NCBI GenBank assembly: GCA_012103475.1
Contig: WLWS01000001.1
Coordinates: 577,881 to 641,880 of the forward strand
Length of the DNA: 64,000 nucleotides
Direction: 5' to 3'
From: Gammaproteobacteria bacterium
GTDB taxonomy: Bacteria > Pseudomonadota > Gammaproteobacteria > Eutrophobiales > Eutrophobiaceae
Positions 34,858-43,182 of this stretch are shown one piece after another (the stretch's first letter is position 1; each line of letters starts with the position of its first letter). The position numbers and the translations under genes are program-made. A model generated the notes under the pieces. It ran no database searches. It was not told the DNA's origin and saw only the letters and a program-made list of their open reading frames with translations.

Positions 34858-35538
34858 TCAGGAATCTTTACGGATTATTTGTAATACCTCCAGATAGTTA
34901 TTTTCAAACTTAACGGGGAATGTGTATTCCTTTCGCATACTTTTTACAAGGCCCACACCGGGAACATACCAGTCAATTGTCTCAATATTGATGGTATCGA
35001 GATCCATAAACTCCTTTAATGAGCCACCACCACCATAAAGCGATCCTTTACCGTTTACGCGGATGCTGTTGGTAAATTTTCCCGCCGGAACCGTAACAAT
35101 GTCATCAATACTCTCAATGCGGTATTCCATGACAATCGCTTCCTTTATTTTTCGATTATAGGTTTGCTCAAAAGCTCCGGTTACCTCCAAAAAACGTATC
35201 CGTGACGGAGACTGCCAGCTTGTACCGACTTCAACCGGTTCTTTCAACACGAGCGTGCTTGTCTTTGATTCGGGGTCAAATCGAAACAGAGCCCCGTCCC
35301 GTCGCTGATAATAATCTGTACGACCGTCTGCACGCTTTTTCGGATAGTACAACTCGCCTTCGATTTTCCTCGGCTCAAGCATCGCCTCTATCGATTTTTG
35401 CAGGTGCTTTTCACCTCTGATATATCGAGTCACAGCATATTGCCACCAGTAACCTTCCTGTAGCGGATACCAGGAATCATCGGGCTTGCTGCAACCAGCC
35501 AGGGTAAGACAGAGAAAACTAATTAATATTCTAGACAT
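34858..35538 (-). CDS. Lipoprotein of unknown function
   Basis: A 226-residue lipoprotein with a lipobox at LTLAGC (Cys16). Mature part starts SKPDDSWYPLQEGYWWQYAV, with YPL..G.WW.Y, a motif common in uncharacterised secreted beta-rich proteins, and later VTVPAGKFTNSIRV and WYVPGVGLVKSMRKE, which repeat in such families. No catalytic motif is recognised. Its start overlaps the end of the CPBP protease gene by eight bases, so the two are co-translated. Confidence 0.75.
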   Translation of the reverse strand: MSRILISFLCLTLAGCSKPDDSWYPLQEGYWWQYAVTRYIRGEKHLQKSIEAMLEPRKIEGELYYPKKRADGRTDYYQRRDGALFRFDPESKTSTLVLKEPVEVGTSWQSPSRIRFLEVTGAFEQTYNRKIKEAIVMEYRIESIDDIVTVPAGKFTNSIRVNGKGSLYGGGGSLKEFMDLDTINIETIDWYVPGVGLVKSMRKEYTFPVKFENNYLEVLQIIRKDS

Positions 35539-36433
35539 TTTTATTGCTTATTGATTGAACTGTCGTGAATGATGATGAAAGCAAATGATAAACCAGTATT
35601 GAAATAAGCAGTACGCCTGAGGCTAGAAAACCAAACTGATGATCTATTTTGTTAACAAGGTAATCGTATTGACTACCCGTCTGATAATTCGTCAGATAGT
35701 TAAAAATCTTTAAAGTTAAAACAATACCTGCATGCAGCCCAATACAGGAAATAATGCTCTTACTACGATTACGAATAAAGGCAAACAACATACCGAGTAT
35801 AAAAAGTGTTATAAAAGAATCTATAGTGACCGGGTTGGAAAAACGAAATAAAGCGGCTGGAAATATTTGTATTCCGGTGAGCCAGCCAATCGTGACATCT
35901 TCCGGAACAGCACGATACTTGAGAAAATGAACTGCTGCATAAAGCAGGCTCGTCACCAACATAGCAACAATCCAGTTGCTTTGTTTTTTCAAGCCCCCGA
36001 ACAATGCTCCTCTGAATATAGTTTCTTCAACGAGCCCAACGATCAAGCCACTTAGCAAGGCTTTAAAAACTACTGTAATGAGTTTACTGACGCTCGTATC
36101 AGCTTTTGCATCAAATTGATAAATATTGAGCTGCAACAGCGCAATATCCATCACCATTACAATTGCAGAGCCGGCAAGCATATAAAGAATCAAGGTCTGT
36201 GTTTTTGACAATCGAGTCGTCTGCCAGGCCAGTCCCTTTTTGGACAAAAGACCGTAATACCTGAGATAGAGAAGACTGAAAAGCAACCCGCTTATCAAGC
36301 TTGTCCTCGAGATAACACGATGAAACTCCATATCACTGAAGGGAGAAATTAACAGATAAACCGGATAGGCCGCTATCGCGCCAAAAAACAGGGCAGAGCA
36401 AAAAACCAGAATAAAGATAATAGCGGTTTGCAA
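35531..36433 (-). CDS. CPBP-family intramembrane glutamic/metal protease
   Basis: A 300-residue membrane protein with about eight hydrophobic segments and a CPBP (Rce1/Abi) domain. Motif 1 is VEETIFRGALFG (EExxxR, about residues 140-150); motif 2 with the conserved Phe/His pattern is probably LLYAAVHFLKYR; the third His lies in CIGLHAGIVL. Family members act as CAAX-type prenyl proteases in eukaryotes and in bacteriocin immunity or processing in bacteria. Substrate here is unknown; a link to the overlapping lipoprotein gene is possible from the coupling. Confidence 0.83.
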   Translation of the reverse strand: MQTAIIFILVFCSALFFGAIAAYPVYLLISPFSDMEFHRVISRTSLISGLLFSLLYLRYYGLLSKKGLAWQTTRLSKTQTLILYMLAGSAIVMVMDIALLQLNIYQFDAKADTSVSKLITVVFKALLSGLIVGLVEETIFRGALFGGLKKQSNWIVAMLVTSLLYAAVHFLKYRAVPEDVTIGWLTGIQIFPAALFRFSNPVTIDSFITLFILGMLFAFIRNRSKSIISCIGLHAGIVLTLKIFNYLTNYQTGSQYDYLVNKIDHQFGFLASGVLLISILVYHLLSSSFTTVQSISNKNV

Positions 36434-36466
36434 AATCGTTTTTTCTGGCGAAGTGGCTTCTATTTA

Positions 36467-36781
36467 CTACTTTATTGCGATTCTGGCTGATTCTCTCAGC
36501 CCTTTGGAATCGCGCCAGGAGATGCTAACCATATCACCCGGCACAGCACCGTCAAATTGAAACGAGAGATAAGGATTCTTTGAAACTGCGCGGCTCCAGT
36601 CACAACGCATAATAACTTTGTCGTTATGCCGGCAAACAAGTTCTTCTATGTAATACATTGGTATAGCGAAACCAGTTTCGGGATCTCGTTCGTAACCTGT
36701 ATCCATAGGGTGTTTTATAATAGCGCGAACGGTAGTTACCCCTTGCCGATGACTTGTTCTAATTCTGATCCCGGATGCCAT
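36467..36781 (-). CDS. soxZ: Sulfur-oxidation carrier subunit SoxZ
   Basis: Immunoglobulin-like partner of SoxY in the thiosulfate-oxidising Sox complex. I start it at ATG 36781 (104 residues, MASGIRIRTSH), directly after the soxY stop at 36783; a longer reading to 36859 would run through soxY. Typical features: VRAIIKHPMDTGYERDPETGFAIPMYYIEEL and VSISWRDSKGLRESARIAI at the end. Neighbours are soxY upstream and a CPBP protease downstream; soxXA, soxB and soxCD are absent from the window. Confidence 0.9.
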   Translation of the reverse strand: MASGIRIRTSHRQGVTTVRAIIKHPMDTGYERDPETGFAIPMYYIEELVCRHNDKVIMRCDWSRAVSKNPYLSFQFDGAVPGDMVSISWRDSKGLRESARIAIK

Positions 36782-36782
36782 C

Positions 36783-37229
36783 TCAGCCACAGCCTCCTTC
36801 CACAACTTCAACAAACTTTCTTCTACTGTAAAGCTTACCTTCCGATTCAACGACTGCAATTATGTCAGATGGAACTCCGATTTTAATTCTCGTTGCAACG
36901 AAAGGCCGACATTCCGGACTGAGATCAAAATGAGCAATTAGCGGGTTTGGGTTACGTTCGACCAGTAAGGAAATGCCACTTACAGCATTGAGTTCGGTCT
37001 TGATTTTAACTGGTACCACAGCACCGTTCTCGATCAAATCATGAACATCAATACTGATCGCGTCACTCTCCAGTATTTCTCTATCTGGAAAGAACGATTC
37101 CAGTGCTTCTTTCTCACTGGTTTTGGTAAACGCTTCGATATTCCAGTTGGCAAAGACAGCTGCTGATTTAAACAGGCTGGATACGAAGGGTGTTGCAAGC
37201 AGGATTTTTACGAGGGATCTTCGTTGCAT
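36783..37229 (-). CDS. soxY: Sulfur-oxidation carrier subunit SoxY
   Basis: Periplasmic carrier on whose C-terminal cysteine sulfur intermediates are bound. The 148-residue product has a twin-arginine-type signal (QRRSLVKILL) and ends in GGCG, the swinging-arm carrier motif, with Cys at residue 147. The remainder (IKTELNAVSGISLLVERNPNPLIAHFDLSPECRPFVATRIKIG) is the normal Ig-like SoxY fold. soxZ follows at once. It begins right after the M48 protease gene ends at 37230, so the protease and SoxYZ appear to share a transcript. Confidence 0.92.
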   Translation of the reverse strand: MQRRSLVKILLATPFVSSLFKSAAVFANWNIEAFTKTSEKEALESFFPDREILESDAISIDVHDLIENGAVVPVKIKTELNAVSGISLLVERNPNPLIAHFDLSPECRPFVATRIKIGVPSDIIAVVESEGKLYSRRKFVEVVEGGCG

Positions 37230-38687
37230 TTATCTATCCAACATTACACGTTCGAGCTCCAGATCCTGCTGATAAAATTCGAGGCGCGCCTGAATGCGTT
37301 CTTCCTGATAGTAGTCCGGATAAATATTTCGCTGCTGCAATATATATCTCAAACGCTCAACTGCAACACGGGTCTCGCCAGTAAGATAGTAATACTCAGC
37401 ATTAGCAATACCGGCTTCGACCGGATTTCCCGCTTCTTCCTCTGCTCTGGTCAGATAATTGTAATAAGCAATATCCGGCGTATTGTATTTTGCATAGTGT
37501 TTAAGGATATCTCGTGCTTTCCCTGGTTCGCCGCCCTGCAATAAAGCCTCTGAGTAATTCAAAATAACAGGGCGGTAGTCAGGATAGAGATTCATCAATG
37601 TATCGTAATAGGCATAAGCTTTTTGGAAATCACCCGCTTTCATTTCGATATCAGCCGCCGCAAGTAGAAAGGAAGAGTTTTCCTTATCCGTATTCAATAA
37701 AGCCTGCATTTGTGCACGCGCTCGACCATTATCTCCGGCAGCCGAAAGAGCTAGAGCGTGACCGTAACTTAATGCGGCCGGTTTTATCAGAAATACTTCG
37801 TTTTTAATTTTGTGTTCGAAAAACTCAACAGCCTTTTCAGGGTCCTTATGCGTCAGAACCAGCAGCTTTGCCTTGATAAAGTCGTAACTGGCACTTTCTG
37901 TGAATTTCATATTGACGGGATAGACTTCTGCCCTTGCTTTCGAATCGGCAATTCGGTTTGTTGTCAATGGGTGAGTGCGCAGAAACTCCGGCGCCTGGGC
38001 AAAGTAGCGCGATTGTTTTTGCAGCTTTTCAAAAAAACCGGGCATGCCCCGCGGATTAAATCCGGAACGCTCCAGTAGTTGCATGCCTATACGATCCGCC
38101 TCCTGCTCGTTGGCGCGGGTAAAATTTATTTGTGCCTGAGCAGAACCACCTTGAATCGCAACGATCGCCGCCTGCCCCGCCTCCGGGTTTTGAGTCGCTA
38201 CCAGTATGGCACCAAGCATAGCGGCCATCATCGGCACGCTCATTCTACTTTGTGCCTCGGCGCTTCTGGCCATATGCTTTTGCGTGACATGCACAACTTC
38301 GTGTGCCATAACACCGGCGAGTTCACTTTCATTTGAAGAGTTTAAAACGACACCAGCATTGATACCGACGATACCTCCAGGGGCTGCAAAAGCATTTATG
38401 AGCGTGTCATTGATTACGAAAAAGGTAAATTGCTGAACATTATTATCGCTGTTAGAGACCAGTCGATAACCGATAGACTGAATGTAGGTTTCCACTTCAG
38501 GATCATCCAGAATCGGCGTATGCCGGCGTATATGATTGAGAAAAGCCTGACCGAGGCGCCGCTCGTATTCAGGAGATAGTAAGGCACCCGTTGAATCACC
38601 GATATCGGGAAGATCCAGAGTGCTCACAGCGCCTAACTGAGTTGAAGCCACTATCAGACTGATAAACAAGGACAATACGATTTTCAT
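37230..38687 (-). CDS. bepA: BepA-like M48 metalloprotease with TPR domain
   Basis: Periplasmic zinc protease and chaperone for outer-membrane proteins (BepA/YfgC type). Start taken at ATG 38687, which places the signal peptide (IVLSLFISLIVASTQLG) at the N-terminus; a GTG at 38711 gives eight more residues. Catalytic motif HEVVH in VMAHEVVHVTQKH, third ligand Glu in NEQEADRIGMQLL, then TPR repeats over about residues 280-460. 485 residues is typical for the family. The stop codon abuts the soxY start. The symbol is by family; orthology to E. coli BepA is likely but not proven. Confidence 0.87.
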   Translation of the reverse strand: MKIVLSLFISLIVASTQLGAVSTLDLPDIGDSTGALLSPEYERRLGQAFLNHIRRHTPILDDPEVETYIQSIGYRLVSNSDNNVQQFTFFVINDTLINAFAAPGGIVGINAGVVLNSSNESELAGVMAHEVVHVTQKHMARSAEAQSRMSVPMMAAMLGAILVATQNPEAGQAAIVAIQGGSAQAQINFTRANEQEADRIGMQLLERSGFNPRGMPGFFEKLQKQSRYFAQAPEFLRTHPLTTNRIADSKARAEVYPVNMKFTESASYDFIKAKLLVLTHKDPEKAVEFFEHKIKNEVFLIKPAALSYGHALALSAAGDNGRARAQMQALLNTDKENSSFLLAAADIEMKAGDFQKAYAYYDTLMNLYPDYRPVILNYSEALLQGGEPGKARDILKHYAKYNTPDIAYYNYLTRAEEEAGNPVEAGIANAEYYYLTGETRVAVERLRYILQQRNIYPDYYQEERIQARLEFYQQDLELERVMLDR

Positions 38688-38886
38688 ATTAAGATATTGA
38701 AAAATAATCACTTTGTTTTTGAGCCTTTAAGAATATTTTAGTTCAAAAAGCTGTTTTATAGTATAAACCCTTCCGGCATCAAGCGGCATGTCTAAAAATA
38801 AACTGGCACGACTGTGATCCGGACACAGACACCATATAATAGGCACATCAATTAGCAAACAATATGAAATCGGGAGTTTTTCACGA

Positions 38887-40152
38887 ATGACAAAGGTAAA
38901 AAATGCATTTTACGCTCAATCCGGCGGAGTCACCTCTGTGATTAACGCATCCGCCTGCGGCGTGATTCAAAGCGCCCGCGAAAACGCGGCGCATATCGGC
39001 AAAGTGTATGCAGGACGAAATGGAATCATCGGTGCTTTAACCGAAGATTTGATAGACACTTCAGCCGAAAGTGACAGCGCGATTGCCGGACTTCGACATA
39101 CTCCATCAGGTGCTTTTGGATCCTGTCGCTATAAACTCAAGGGCCTGGGTGAGAATCGTGCTGAATACGAGCGCCTTATTGAAGTTTTCAAAGCCCACGA
39201 TATCGGCTATTTCTTTTACAACGGTGGCGGTGATTCTGCCGACACCTGCCATAAAGTCTCACAAATTTCCCAGACCCTGAACTATCCGATTCAGGCTGTG
39301 CATATCCCAAAGACGGTAGACAATGATTTGCCCATTACAGATAACTGCCCTGGCTTTGGCTCGGTCGCAAAATATATTGCTGTTTCAACCCGGGAAGCGT
39401 CATTCGACGTGCGTTCGATGGCTCTGACTTCAACCAAGGTCTTCGTGATAGAAGTAATGGGTCGGCATGCGGGCTGGATTGCCGCTGCGGGCGGACTCGC
39501 CGCAGATGAAAATAATGACATTCCTGTGGTAATTCTTTTCCCTGAAGTTGAGTTCGAACAGCAAAAATTTATTGATAAAGTGCAAGACCATGTAGAGAAA
39601 TCGGGGTTTTGTTCCATTGTCGTCTCTGAAGGTGCGCACTGGCCTGATGGCAAGTTTCTCGCGGAACAAGGCACTAAAGACGCCTTCGGCCATGCCCAGC
39701 TGGGTGGAGCTGCACCGGTAGTGGCGAACATGATAAAAGACGCTCTCGGCTACAAGTTCCACTGGGCGGTAGCCGACTACCTGCAACGCTCAGCCCGCCA
39801 TATCGCCTCAAGAACAGATGTTGAACAGGCCTACGCGATGGGTAAAGCCGCAGTCGAATTCGCCCTTGCCGGTGACAATGCGATCATGCCGACAATAGTG
39901 CGGACTTCGAATAAACCATACGCCTGGGAGGTGGGAAAGGCCTCTCTTGCAGATGTTGCTAATGTTGAAAAATTTATGCCAGCGGAATACATCAGCGAAG
40001 ATGGCTTCGGTATAACTGAATCCTGTCGTGAGTATTTACTACCATTAATAGCCGGAGAAGATTACCCACCGTACAAGAATGGCCTGCCAGATTATGTAGT
40101 ACTTAAGAATGTGCCTGTCGGAAAAAAACTTTCTGAGGGATTTAAGATATAA
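38887..40152 (+). CDS. pfp: 6-phosphofructokinase, probably pyrophosphate-dependent
   Basis: Phosphofructokinase fold, 421 residues. The N-terminal YAQSGGVTSVINASACGV and the nucleotide/PPi site YNGGGDSADT are of the type found in PPi-dependent enzymes, where the ATP enzymes have GGDGS. The active-site segment reads PKTVDND, with the Lys that marks PPi-PFK (ATP enzymes have PGTIDND). Also present: MGRHAGWIAAAGGLA. PPi-PFK works reversibly in glycolysis and gluconeogenesis. A possible -10 element (TATAAT) lies at 38835-38840. The VanZ-like gene starts 14 bases after the stop. Confidence 0.85.
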   Translation: MTKVKNAFYAQSGGVTSVINASACGVIQSARENAAHIGKVYAGRNGIIGALTEDLIDTSAESDSAIAGLRHTPSGAFGSCRYKLKGLGENRAEYERLIEVFKAHDIGYFFYNGGGDSADTCHKVSQISQTLNYPIQAVHIPKTVDNDLPITDNCPGFGSVAKYIAVSTREASFDVRSMALTSTKVFVIEVMGRHAGWIAAAGGLAADENNDIPVVILFPEVEFEQQKFIDKVQDHVEKSGFCSIVVSEGAHWPDGKFLAEQGTKDAFGHAQLGGAAPVVANMIKDALGYKFHWAVADYLQRSARHIASRTDVEQAYAMGKAAVEFALAGDNAIMPTIVRTSNKPYAWEVGKASLADVANVEKFMPAEYISEDGFGITESCREYLLPLIAGEDYPPYKNGLPDYVVLKNVPVGKKLSEGFKI

Positions 40153-40166
40153 GGTAGCCAGCTGTC

Positions 40167-41114
40167 ATGATTAGCATCAGCCGTGGCTTCCTTGCCGGCA
40201 TCGGATTTCTGCTAATTGTACTTTTGTTCACCTCACCGCTATCACCATATGATGCTCGTTCGCTGAAACAGGGATGGCAACTCGGTCACATTATGCTATT
40301 TACCGTCTGGACTTTCCTGCTCTCAGACTTATTTTTAATACACATTAAAGTCGCCCGACTTTGTCTGATTGTTTTTCTTACCACTCTGGCGCTCGGCATT
40401 ATTATCGAGCTAATCCAAAGTTTCATCGGGCGTGGGTTTTCATTACTTGATTTGGCTTTCAACCTTATCGGTAGTTCGCTAGGTCTCAGCTTGCTAGTCT
40501 ATCGTGAATGTATTCACATGCCTCAAGCAGCAAAAAAAGTACTATATAGTCTGACTGCGATTCTACTCTTTTACGCCCTCACCCCGGTAATTCTAAGCTT
40601 AATGGATGAAATTAAAATGTATCGTAGTTTCCCTGTATTAGCCGACTTTGAGAGCAAACTAGAACTGAGTAGATGGGAAGGAGATATATCTATAGACAAG
40701 CCCGGCTTCAGTGCTAACGAAGGCAATATGCTTCAAGTTACTTTGCACACCACTCAATTCAGTGGTACCACACTAGCCTACTTCCCAGGCAACTGGACTA
40801 ATTATTCGCAATTTCTCTTCGATGCTTATAACCCTGATACTGAAGTCCTGAGTCTGACTCTGCGAATTCATGACGAGTCACACTATGGTAGTGGTCGCGG
40901 CGAATATGCCGATCGTTTCAATCAAACTTTCGATTTGCAAAGCGGTTGGAATGCTATTCTCATCGAGCTTGAAGACATAGCCAGTGCACCTCAAAACAGA
41001 GTCATGGACATGACCCGAATTCAGAGCATCCAGCTATTTACTGTTGATTCGCCTAGAACCCGCTTTTTGTATCTTGATAATATCCGGTTGAATACTACTG
41101 AAAGCGGCAAATAG
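40167..41114 (+). CDS. VanZ-family membrane protein with C-terminal beta-rich domain
   Basis: A 315-residue protein with four or five transmembrane segments in the first half: VanZ-like domain with KQGWQLGHIMLFTVWTFLLS and IIIELIQSFIGRGFSLLDLAFNLIGSSLG. The second half (from about residue 160: VLADFESKLELSRWEG, then LRIHDESHYGSGRGEYADRF, then FLYLDNIRL) resembles a carbohydrate-binding or CIA30-like beta-sandwich that would lie outside the membrane. VanZ proteins are known from teicoplanin resistance, but most are of unknown function. It follows the PFK gene by 14 bases. The fusion is less common than VanZ alone. Confidence 0.75.
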   Translation: MISISRGFLAGIGFLLIVLLFTSPLSPYDARSLKQGWQLGHIMLFTVWTFLLSDLFLIHIKVARLCLIVFLTTLALGIIIELIQSFIGRGFSLLDLAFNLIGSSLGLSLLVYRECIHMPQAAKKVLYSLTAILLFYALTPVILSLMDEIKMYRSFPVLADFESKLELSRWEGDISIDKPGFSANEGNMLQVTLHTTQFSGTTLAYFPGNWTNYSQFLFDAYNPDTEVLSLTLRIHDESHYGSGRGEYADRFNQTFDLQSGWNAILIELEDIASAPQNRVMDMTRIQSIQLFTVDSPRTRFLYLDNIRLNTTESGK

Positions 41115-41323
41115 ACCGGGATTTCCCGGCTAAAGGCCATTTTGGCGAATTAATTGTCGCAACTGACTGGAGCTTAACAATAGCCGCTTTGGACCTGGTT
41201 TGCCCGACCTTGCAGGCAATTACGCTGTGCTGCTCAACATGAACTATAATGTGAGCGAAACCCTATTATGACCTTGTTGATTATTCCTCTGATTGTTTAG
41301 TATCAACTAGTGTTTTAGAGTAG

Positions 41324-41357
41324 GCGTCATGTGTAATCCGGACATGGCGCTTTTTTT
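41324..41357 (+). terminator. Rho-independent terminator before the small secreted protein gene
   Basis: GCGTCATGT at 41324-41332 pairs with ACATGGCGC at 41342-41350 (one mismatch), directly followed by seven T (41351-41357). The next base is the A of the ATG of the downstream open frame. It lies 210 bases after the VanZ gene; the region between also has CCGGGATTTCCCGG at 41116-41129 and a TATAAT at 41245-41250. Confidence 0.65.
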
Positions 41358-41831
41358 ATGAGCATTAATTTTGTTATTCTCAGTTCCGCGATATTTATTG
41401 CCTCTGTAAATACCCCGCACAATTTCACCATCATCGATTTCTGGCAGAAGAAATGTGACGAAGGCGACACTCAGGCCTGCGGCAAAATAGAAGACAACAA
41501 GATCGCAGAAGTTAAATTGGCGAAGCTCAACAAACTTGCTGACATATTTCGCGATAACATTAGGGCGGAAGAATTTCTACTCGAGGAGAAACCTAATCTG
41601 GGTAAAGCCTACCCTCTGGTTATCAATGAATATCTGACATCGCTTGATGACGACCTTTCAGCACAAGGCGATAAAAATGCTATTGAATATTGTGCCAAAC
41701 ACTTTCACAATTACTGGATAAATAAAAAATTCTGGTGGCCGACTGATGCCAGAGATGAACCGGACTGGGGTACGATTTATGTTTATATAGTTGATCACTA
41801 TCACGGTGTCTGTCTGAATCAGCCTTTCTGA
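41358..41831 (+). CDS. Small secreted protein of unknown function
   Basis: A 157-residue protein with a hydrophobic N-terminus (NFVILSSAIFIASVN) that looks like a signal peptide. The block KKCDEGDTQACGKIEDN recalls one Sel1-like repeat (CDxGDxxAC). Three further Cys-poor segments are charged; the C-terminus has FWWPTDARDEPDWG and a final Cys. The only in-frame start is ATG 41358, which directly follows the T-run of a terminator hairpin, so no ribosome binding site is available; either it is poorly expressed or expression depends on the hairpin. It converges with maf with a 13-base overlap. Coding looks real from composition but is uncertain. Confidence 0.55.
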   Translation: MSINFVILSSAIFIASVNTPHNFTIIDFWQKKCDEGDTQACGKIEDNKIAEVKLAKLNKLADIFRDNIRAEEFLLEEKPNLGKAYPLVINEYLTSLDDDLSAQGDKNAIEYCAKHFHNYWINKKFWWPTDARDEPDWGTIYVYIVDHYHGVCLNQPF

Positions 41832-42367
41832 ATTAAGCCAGCGGTTTCACTCAGCGGTAAGCCCATCACAGAGGAATAACTGCCCTCAAGCTTTTTCAAA
41901 AAATTAGCCGCCACGCCCTGAATGCCATAGGCACCGGCTTTATCCAGTGGTTCATTTGAATCACAGTAATGAATAATTTCAGCTTCGCCTAATTCACGGA
42001 AACTGACCTGATTACATGACAACACGATTTGCTCTGTCTCATCGATAAGAACAACTGCACTAAGAACAGTGTGAGTACGGGCAGACAAGCTTGTCAGCAT
42101 TTGTCTGGCGTGGTCTGTATTCTCAGGCTTACCGAGAATACTGCCATCAAGAATTACTTCTGTGTCAGCAGCGAGCACTTTCGAAGCTTGCGGCGCCAGC
42201 AGAGAGCCGGCTCGCGCTTTTTCCAGAGCAACTCTACGCACATATTCCTCTGCACTTTCCGAACCGTTCCAGATTTCCTCAATCTCAACGCGTATTATTT
42301 CGAACTCTACGTCGAGTGTAGTCAGAAGTTCCTGACGACGGGGTGAAGCTGAAGCCAGATAAAACAA
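41819..42367 (-). CDS. maf: Maf-like nucleoside triphosphate pyrophosphatase
   Basis: House-cleaning NTP pyrophosphatase, 182 residues. The N-terminal ASASPRRQELL is the diagnostic phosphate-binding motif, followed by ADTEVILDGSILGKPEN (catalytic Asp) and the C-terminal EGSYSSVMGLPL. The SPRR and KPEN pattern places it in the YhdE type, which prefers dTTP/UTP. It is the last gene of the rsfS-rlmH-maf run and lies 6 bases after rlmH. The start ATG at 42367 has no strong ribosome binding site. Confidence 0.93.
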   Translation of the reverse strand: MFYLASASPRRQELLTTLDVEFEIIRVEIEEIWNGSESAEEYVRRVALEKARAGSLLAPQASKVLAADTEVILDGSILGKPENTDHARQMLTSLSARTHTVLSAVVLIDETEQIVLSCNQVSFRELGEAEIIHYCDSNEPLDKAGAYGIQGVAANFLKKLEGSYSSVMGLPLSETAGLIQKG

Positions 42368-42373
42368 GTCAGA

Positions 42374-42844
42374 TTACTCGCGATGATAGGGATGTCGGTT
42401 GATTACTGTCCAGGCCCGGTAAAGTTGTTCCATCAAAAGCACTCGGGCCAGTCCATGTGGCAGAGTCAGATCGGACAAAGACCAGAGCTCTCTGGCTTTT
42501 TCTTTCAGTTCAGAATGTAAGCCATCAGCTCCGCCAATAATGAAGCTGATATTCTCGCCTTCTTGCAACCAGTTGGCCATATTCTCAGCAAGGTCTCTGG
42601 TATTACGTTTCCTGCCACGCTCATCAAGAACAATTATCTGATCGCGTTCAGGGATGGCCTCAATTATACGTGAGCATTCCTGTTTCAGCGCTTTTTCAGT
42701 ACTGGAGGATTTTGTTCTTTTCCCTGCTGGGATTTCCTTCAGACTGACTTTCAATTCAGCTGGAAAACGTTTGTGATATTCGGCTACACCCTGGTTTATC
42801 CAGTCGGGCAGACGCTGACCTACGCTAAGGATAGTGATGCGCAT
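42374..42844 (-). CDS. rlmH: 23S rRNA pseudouridine-1915 N3-methyltransferase RlmH
   Basis: SPOUT-class methyltransferase that modifies pseudouridine 1915 in helix 69 of 23S rRNA. The 156-residue length is exact for the family. The N-terminal MRITILSVGQRLPDWI, the knot region FIIGGADGL and the C-terminal LARVLLMEQLYRAWTVINRHPYHRE are fully typical. It lies 4 bases after rsfS, the usual order. Confidence 0.97.
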   Translation of the reverse strand: MRITILSVGQRLPDWINQGVAEYHKRFPAELKVSLKEIPAGKRTKSSSTEKALKQECSRIIEAIPERDQIIVLDERGRKRNTRDLAENMANWLQEGENISFIIGGADGLHSELKEKARELWSLSDLTLPHGLARVLLMEQLYRAWTVINRHPYHRE

Positions 42845-42848
42845 GAAT

Positions 42849-43166
42849 TCAGGACTGGTTTTCTGCGTCCCTTCTATCTTCTGACCAGAGTTTCTCTAGC
42901 TGATAATAAGCCCGTGTAGTCGGATGCATGATATGAGCGATGAGATCGCCAAGATCAACCAACACCCAGTCACCTTGCTCACCCTCGACTCCGAGTGGCT
43001 TGATACCTTCCTGTTTGGCTCTGGCCACGAGCTTTTCAGCCATTGATTTCACCTGTCGCTCCGAACGGCCACTGGCGATTATCATTCTGTCAGTTATCGA
43101 TGTTTGTTCAGTGACGTCGAAAACCTGTATGTCCATTGCTTTGGCATCGTCGAGTACAGCAACCAT
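42849..43166 (-). CDS. rsfS: Ribosome silencing factor RsfS
   Basis: Binds uL14 and blocks subunit joining during starvation. The product matches the DUF143/RsfS fold: VLDDAKAMDIQVFDVTEQTSITDRMIIASGRSERQVKSMAE and DWVLVDLGDLIAHIMHPTTRAYYQLEKLW. From ATG 43166 the protein is 105 residues, shorter at the N-terminus than usual: the reading frame continues upstream with INAFTKL, matching the family's first helix, but no ATG, GTG or TTG is available there. A non-standard start (ATT at 43184-43182, read on the minus strand) is possible. The gap to nadD is 16 bases. Confidence 0.93.
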   Translation of the reverse strand: MVAVLDDAKAMDIQVFDVTEQTSITDRMIIASGRSERQVKSMAEKLVARAKQEGIKPLGVEGEQGDWVLVDLGDLIAHIMHPTTRAYYQLEKLWSEDRRDAENQS

Positions 43167-43182
43167 AAGCTTGGTAAAAGCA

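Noticed and set aside
41116..41129. CCGGGATTTCCCGG hairpin after the VanZ gene as a terminator
   Set aside because: The stem is only five bases and it is not followed by a T-run (CTAAAGG follows), so it is not listed as a terminator.
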